From CAKSQF01 sp964582375 (GTDB lineage Bacteria; Bacillota; Clostridia; Oscillospirales; CAG-272), in assembly GCA_964582375.1 (NCBI GenBank), contig CAZORL010000005.1:15538-79537 (forward strand): a DNA stretch of 64,000 bases, read 5' to 3'. Position numbers and translations under genes: made by a program. Of this stretch, positions 60,646 through 64,000 are shown one piece after another; the stretch's first letter is position 1, and each line of letters opens with the position of its first letter. A model generated the notes under the pieces. The model ran no database searches and was not told the origin of the DNA. It saw nothing but the letters and a program-made list of their open reading frames with translations.

Positions 60646-61533
60646 ATGGAATATGTAATACTTTACAACGGTGTCAAGATGCCCATTCTCGGATACGGTG
60701 TCTATCAGGTCACAAGGGATGAATGCGAGAGGTGCGTTTTGGACGCACTGAGTGTCGGTTATCGCTCGATCGATACCGCACAGTCCTATTTTAACGAGGA
60801 AGAGGTCGGAAATGCCATTGTAAAAAGCGGCATACCGAGAGAAGAGATCTTTCTGACCACAAAGGTCTGGATCGAGCATTACGGATATGAAGCTTGCAAG
60901 GCGTCTGTGCTGGAGTCAATGCGGAAGCTGAAGACCGATTATCTCGACCTCTGCCTTCTCCATCAGCCCTTCAACGATGTTTACGGTGCTTATCGCGCGC
61001 TTGAGGAGCTGTATGATGAGGGTAAGATCCGCGCGATCGGCATATCCAATTTCTACACCGACCGCATGGTCGATATCGCAAATTTCGCACGCATAAAGCC
61101 CATGGTCAATCAGATCGAACTGCATCCGCATCATCAGCAGACCGAAAATCTTGCTTGGCATGAAAAATACGGCATCCGTGTCGAGGCGTGGGCACCCTTC
61201 GGCGAGGGCAGGGGAGGCATGTTTGAGATCCCCGAGCTTGTTGCCATCGGTGAAAAATACGGCAAAAGCGCGGCACAGGTCATTCTTCGCTGGCATATCG
61301 AACGTGGCGTGATCGTGATCCCCAAGTCCACGCACAGGGAGCGTATGGAAGAAAACTTCAATGTGTTCGATTTCAGCCTGAACGACGAGGATATGGCGAT
61401 AATTTCGGCACTTGATAAGAAGCAGTCCTCCTTCTTCTCGCATACCGACCCGAATATGGTCGAGTGGTTCTGCCGCATGGCAGAAGAGCGCAAAAAGACG
61501 CAGGATCTGTCAAAAGAAAAGAAAAATTGGTGA
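60646..61533 (+). CDS. Aldo/keto reductase
   Basis: NADPH-dependent carbonyl reductase, 295 residues, AKR5-like. Catalytic tetrad: Asp in YRSIDTAQSYF, Tyr in the same segment, Lys in FLTTKVWIEHYG, His in DLCLLHQPFNDVYG. Cofactor-binding IPKSTHRERMEENFNVF. It reduces aldehydes or methylglyoxal-like compounds; substrate unknown. It is the presumed target of the divergent MerR protein and forms an operon with the flavoprotein gene 10 bases on. Confidence 0.95.
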   Translation: MEYVILYNGVKMPILGYGVYQVTRDECERCVLDALSVGYRSIDTAQSYFNEEEVGNAIVKSGIPREEIFLTTKVWIEHYGYEACKASVLESMRKLKTDYLDLCLLHQPFNDVYGAYRALEELYDEGKIRAIGISNFYTDRMVDIANFARIKPMVNQIELHPHHQQTENLAWHEKYGIRVEAWAPFGEGRGGMFEIPELVAIGEKYGKSAAQVILRWHIERGVIVIPKSTHRERMEENFNVFDFSLNDEDMAIISALDKKQSSFFSHTDPNMVEWFCRMAEERKKTQDLSKEKKNW

Positions 61534-61543
61534 GGAGAATACC

Positions 61544-62086
61544 ATGAGTAAGAAAATTTTGATATTGTCGGGCAGTCCCCGAAAGGGCGGCAATTCCGAT
61601 CTTCTTTGCGATGAATTTATGAGGGGTGCACTCGAGGGCGGCAATAATGTCGAAAAGATCCGCATCGCCGAGAAAAATATAGGCTATTGCCGCGCCTGCT
61701 ATGCCTGCAAGGAAGGCGGAGTCTGTGCTGTCCGCGACGATATGGCGGAGGTACTGCAAAAGATGATCGACGCAGACGTACTCGTTTTCGCAAGCCCCGT
61801 TTATTTCTATTCGATCGATGCACAGCTTAAGGCAGTGATCGACAGAACGGTCGCACGCTGGCTCGAGGTCAGGGATAAAGACCTCTACTACATAGTCACC
61901 GCCGCCGATGAGGATAGATCGGCGGCGGAGACCACGATCGCCTGTTTCCGCGGCTTAGCCGATTGTATCGAGGGCGCAAAAGAGAAGGGCATAGTCTACG
62001 GCATGGGCGTATATGAAAAAGGCAATGTCAAAGACACCAAAGCCATGAGGGACGCCTACACCCTCGGTAAACACGCGGGGATGTAA
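61544..62086 (+). CDS. NADPH-dependent FMN reductase-like flavoprotein
   Basis: Flavodoxin-fold oxidoreductase, 180 residues. N-terminal FMN-phosphate loop ILILSGSPRKGGNSDLLCDEF, then the Cys-rich CRACYACKEGGVCAVRDDM (about 48-66), typical of iron-sulfur flavoprotein and multimeric flavodoxin relatives, and FASPVYFYSIDAQLKAVIDR. The cysteines may hold a cluster, but the spacing is not fully diagnostic. The ATG at 61544 follows gaggaga. Second gene of the MerR-controlled operon, probably redox defence. Confidence 0.93.
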   Translation: MSKKILILSGSPRKGGNSDLLCDEFMRGALEGGNNVEKIRIAEKNIGYCRACYACKEGGVCAVRDDMAEVLQKMIDADVLVFASPVYFYSIDAQLKAVIDRTVARWLEVRDKDLYYIVTAADEDRSAAETTIACFRGLADCIEGAKEKGIVYGMGVYEKGNVKDTKAMRDAYTLGKHAGM

Positions 62087-62110
62087 GGAAGAAGTCCCCC
62101 CGTCAAGTGA

Positions 62111-62165
62111 CCAATCCTCCCTTTGAATGTGCTATACTTAAGGGCACAAAACAAAGGGAGGATTT
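62111..62165 (+). terminator. Terminator-like hairpin after the flavoprotein gene
   Basis: AATCCTCCCTTTG and CAAAGGGAGGATT form a perfect 13-bp stem, with a long loop holding an inner TGTGC/GCACA pair and five T after. The long loop and AT-rich surroundings resemble a transposon end, but no partner copy is in the window. The rest of the 261 bases to 62347 holds a 15-codon start fragment (MSKKATKPKFLLYHF at 62181) and a promoter. Confidence 0.7.
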
Positions 62166-62268
62166 TTGATTCGAAAATAACATGAGTAAGAAAGCGACAA
62201 AGCCTAAATTTTTATTATACCACACTTCTAAATAGATTGAATTTTTTGGATAGTTGCCTGAAACATGA

Positions 62269-62286
62269 TTTTTTCAAACGTTTGAA
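62269..62286. promoter_or_regulatory. Palindromic operator candidate
   Basis: Perfect 18-base palindrome TTTTCAAACGTTTGAAAA with a central ACGT, like LacI/PurR-family operators. It overlaps the -35 and spacer of the promoter for the pseudogene. Confidence 0.65.
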
Positions 62287-62298
62287 AAGTGTGGTATA
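62270..62298 (+). promoter_or_regulatory. Promoter upstream of the ADP-ribosylglycohydrolase pseudogene
   Basis: TATAAT (62293-62298) with GTGTGG before it. The -35 is weak (TTTCAA, 62270-62275) at 17 bases. Confidence 0.6.
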
Positions 62299-62347
62299 AT
62301 AGTTATGATCAAATTCGGATCATATGGAAAGGGAAAAGACGGATAAA

Positions 62348-62615
62348 ATGAATAAAGCAAAAGAACAAATAAAAGCCGTAATGCTCGGTCACGCGGTCGG
62401 CGATGAACTCGGTGTGCCCGTAGAGTTTTGCGTGCGGTCCGGCAGGGGGAGTATATGGTTATGATGCCATTTCGTCAGAGTGGCTTGATACATTGAAACG
62501 CAGAGATTATATTGAAGAAATGTGTGAGCGGGCATCAGGGGCGTGGTGCAATGATCCGCCTGATTGCAAAACGGATGTTGACCGCAATGATAGTGCTCAA
62601 ATCGAAACACTGTGA
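62348..62615 (+). pseudogene. ADP-ribosylglycohydrolase remnant (internal deletion)
   Basis: The first 31 codons read MNKAKEQIKAVMLGHAVGDE then LGVPVEF, the N terminus of the ADP-ribosylglycohydrolase (DraG-like) family. After about 62440 the +1 frame continues AGGVYGYDAISSEWLDTLKR, then RDYIEEMCERA, which matches the far C terminus of the same family (AG..YGYDAIP..WL..L.). A block of roughly 200 residues is missing and the frame is shifted. The first frame stops at 62464; the second runs to 62615. Promoter and ribosome site (aaaggga) remain. Loss is therefore probably recent. The family match is from memory. Confidence 0.85.
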
Positions 62616-62637
62616 ACACGCAACGCAGGTTAAGCTA

Positions 62638-62666
62638 TTGAAATATCGATAAAAATGTGGTATAAT
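62638..62666 (+). promoter_or_regulatory. Promoter of the Lrp/AsnC gene
   Basis: TTGAAA (62638-62643), 17 bases, TATAAT (62661-62666), preceded by ATGTGG. The leader contains a small hairpin AGTCGG / CCGACT (about 62682-62702). Confidence 0.9.
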
Positions 62667-62733
62667 ATAAATGTCAACAGCAGTCGGGAGCATGCACCGA
62701 CTCGGATGGCAATATTTCGGCAGGAGGTAACCA

Positions 62734-63195
62734 ATGCATATAGACAGTCTTGATATGATAGACAATCAAATAATCAACCTACTACTCGAAGATGCGAGAA
62801 TAGGATATACAGAGATCGGAGATCGAGTCGGTCTTTCACGCACCGCCGTGAAAACAAGAGTTGCCTCTCTTGAACGCCAAGGGATCATCAAAGGTTATAA
62901 AGCCATTATAGATCCGCAAGCGGCACCCGAAACCATGACCTTTGTAACGAACATCGAAACAAGACCGGATAGCTTTGAGAAATGCAAACGAATATTCGCA
63001 AAATCTCCGGAAACCGTGACTATCGTACATACTACGGGTAATAACTGTCATTTAGTCGCAATCTGTCTTACACCCGATGTGAAGACAATGCGGAACTTCG
63101 TAAATAAGATATACAATGAAGTGCCCGGGATCCTCTCTATCAACGCTAACTCTGTTATCGATGTCATTAAAGGGTCTATTATCCCCGAAAAATAA
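62734..63195 (+). CDS. Lrp/AsnC-family transcriptional regulator
   Basis: 153 residues. N-terminal helix-turn-helix DSLDMIDNQIINLLLEDARIGYTEIGDRVGLSRTAVKTRVASLERQ, spanning about 4-50, followed by GIIKGYKAIIDP. The C-terminal RAM ligand-binding domain is recognisable but lacks the usual Gly-rich loop sequence (HTTGNNCHLVAICLTPDVKTM). Such proteins sense amino acids. A canonical aggaggt ribosome site and strong promoter precede it. It lies 20 bases before the alpha-CTD-like gene and may be co-transcribed with it. Confidence 0.93.
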   Translation: MHIDSLDMIDNQIINLLLEDARIGYTEIGDRVGLSRTAVKTRVASLERQGIIKGYKAIIDPQAAPETMTFVTNIETRPDSFEKCKRIFAKSPETVTIVHTTGNNCHLVAICLTPDVKTMRNFVNKIYNEVPGILSINANSVIDVIKGSIIPEK

Positions 63196-63215
63196 TATGT
63201 CAGGAGAGCATGCAA

Positions 63216-63596
63216 ATGAAAAAAGATGAAATTGTAATCGAACTGTACAGATCGGCAAACGAAAACGGACTGATCCCCACACTTTACGGAGCATTCGGAA
63301 AGAGTGTAAACGTAAATATTCCGTTTAGCAAAAAGGCGTGTGAGGCAAATATTGACGAGCTCGATTTTTCTGTCCGTGCGAATAATGCCATGAAAAGAGC
63401 GGGTATCTTTACAATCGGTGAAGTAGTTGAATTAATTGCAGATGACGGACTTCTCAGAATAAGAAATCTCGGAAAAAAGACACAAAATGAGATAAAAACT
63501 CGTATATTGGCGTTTGGATATGAGAGATTGACCGAAAATCAAAAGAAAAGATTCTTCTATGAGGTGGCGGAGAATAACTGCATGAGAAAAGATTGA
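63216..63596 (+). CDS. Stand-alone RNA polymerase alpha C-terminal-domain-like protein
   Basis: 126 residues. The second half (about 45-105) reads like the alpha-CTD: NIDELDFSVRANNAMKRAGI, TIGEVVELIADDGLLRIRN, LGKKTQNEIKTRI. In true alpha-CTD this contains the helix-hairpin-helix that binds UP elements and activators (compare LELSVRS.NCLK...I.T...L......L...NLG.KS..EI). The first 44 residues are unrelated, and the polymerase-assembly domain is absent. It could compete for or bridge activators and promoter DNA. The ATG at 63216 has aggaga 8 bases upstream; an ATG two codons earlier is too close. Such stand-alone forms occur in Clostridia, often near mobile DNA. Confidence 0.8.
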   Translation: MKKDEIVIELYRSANENGLIPTLYGAFGKSVNVNIPFSKKACEANIDELDFSVRANNAMKRAGIFTIGEVVELIADDGLLRIRNLGKKTQNEIKTRILAFGYERLTENQKKRFFYEVAENNCMRKD

Positions 63597-63692
63597 ATAT
63601 GATAAGGAGAGGTCACAGCGAATGAGGTCTATTCGAAACTATAAAACACTATGACGAGCATGGCGAAAGGATTTGAAAAATAAGAGGATACA

Positions 63693-63866
63693 ATGATCGA
63701 TATAAGAGTTGTTTCAAGAAAAGAAGCGGAGACACCCGAGCTCGCCAAATTCATTGCCACTGCCGTTGCGAGCGATTACACGATCATTTGTCAATGTAAA
63801 TATGGACAAATCAGAATAATGCCACATTCAAAAACAATTGCGATACCTGTTAAAACTGTCTCGTAA
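63693..63866 (+). CDS. Hypothetical 57-residue protein
   Basis: Not recognised. MIDIRVVSRKEAETPELAKF continues with a mixed alpha/beta pattern (IATAVASDYTIICQCKY, GQIRIMPHSKTIAIPVKTV). Ribosome site aagagg lies 8 bases before the ATG, and a good terminator follows 28 bases after the stop, which supports a real gene. Two tiny frames between it and the alpha-CTD-like gene (MRSIRNYKTL at 63624 and MTSMAKGFEK at 63652, overlapping in ATGA) look like a broken gene and are not annotated separately. Confidence 0.55.
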   Translation: MIDIRVVSRKEAETPELAKFIATAVASDYTIICQCKYGQIRIMPHSKTIAIPVKTVS

Positions 63867-63894
63867 CAGAATAAAAAATCCACGGGTAGAAAGA

Positions 63895-63941
63895 ACAAAA
63901 CACCGATCGGAGAAGGGATCTCTGATCGGTGTTTTGTTTTT
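63895..63941 (+). terminator. Terminator after the 57-residue gene
   Basis: ACAAAACACCGATC (63895-63908) pairs with GATCGGTGTTTTGT (63924-63937), followed by T-rich sequence. The last 59 bases of the window hold nothing recognisable beyond a ggagg near 63983. Confidence 0.93.
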
Positions 63942-64000
63942 GAATGGATCGAAGTCGGGAAAGGACTGACAATGGCTTCGATCCGGAGGTTATTTGGTGA

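Noticed and set aside
62087..62347. Insertion sequence
   Set aside because: One terminator-like hairpin and a 15-codon start fragment are seen, but no transposase domain and no matching end or target duplication.

Overview
The window looks like part of a draft chromosome of a Gram-positive anaerobe of class Clostridia, most likely an Oscillospirales/Ruminococcaceae-type gut or rumen bacterium. This rests on several gene types: a PolC-type replicative polymerase, a PyrK/PyrD type 1B dihydroorotate dehydrogenase, formate-tetrahydrofolate ligase inside the purine operon, a PadR-HAAS-DUF4097 cassette, a dockerin-like secreted protein and several glycan-active proteins. Two runs of 100 N (18574-18673 and 22942-23041) are scaffold gaps, and both sit inside repeats. 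No rRNA, tRNA, CRISPR array or intact insertion sequence was seen.

Layout. 1-5.7 kb: the 3' part of ispG, then polC. 5.7-9.5 kb, minus strand: a padR-HAAS-DUF4097 cassette and a membrane protein with a degenerate NERD-like domain, with an orphan promoter and a structured non-coding stretch between them. 9.6-15.6 kb: a LacI-family regulator divergent from a giant membrane-anchored GH28-like protein, with a paired operator between them, then a small two-TM protein. 15.6-29.9 kb: the purine operon purE-purC-purF-purM-purN-purO-AICAR transformylase-purD-purL-fhs, headed by a ZTP (pfl) riboswitch with an overlapping terminator. It is interrupted by a cloverleaf repeat array and by a four-helix-bundle (IVS-type) gene cassette. 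30.1-38.8 kb: the pyrimidine operon pyrC-carB-pyrK-pyrD-pyrF-pyrE-pyrB. 38.8-41.7 kb: a transglutaminase/dockerin protein, a small HTH protein and a GH5-like enzyme. 41.8-45.6 kb, minus: ppa, tpiA, pgk and a heavy-metal permease with a His-rich loop. 45.7-49.5 kb: an LCP protein, a YugP-type zinc peptidase, a dGTPase and a GNAT acetyltransferase (minus). 49.6-60 kb: a secreted glycerophosphodiesterase, a MalEFGK-type importer with an unusually long ATPase, and a convergent lipoprotein metallophosphoesterase. 60-64 kb: a MerR regulator with an aldo/keto reductase and flavoprotein, then a decayed region holding an ADP-ribosylglycohydrolase pseudogene, an Lrp/AsnC regulator, a stand-alone RNA polymerase alpha-CTD-like protein and a 57-residue orphan.

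How it fits together. The purine operon carries nearly the whole path to IMP, plus fhs, which makes the 10-formyl-THF used by PurN and AICAR transformylase. That is the logic expected of a ZTP riboswitch, which senses folate shortage. Two enzymes depart from the textbook. PurF lacks its N-terminal nucleophile cysteine. The bifunctional PurH is replaced by a stand-alone transformylase plus an archaeal-type PurO cyclohydrolase. In the pyrimidine operon, PyrB carries only the zinc-binding tail of the regulatory subunit PyrI. Most promoters here are strong sigma-A type with 17-base spacers and a TGn extended -10.

The items most worth following up are the unassigned structured RNA with its own promoter (8380-8548), the cloverleaf repeat array (18528-18781), the Cys-less PurF with PurO, the minimal PyrB/zinc-domain fusion, the ATPase with a 250-residue tail that also hosts the neighbour's terminator, and the paired palindromic operators.
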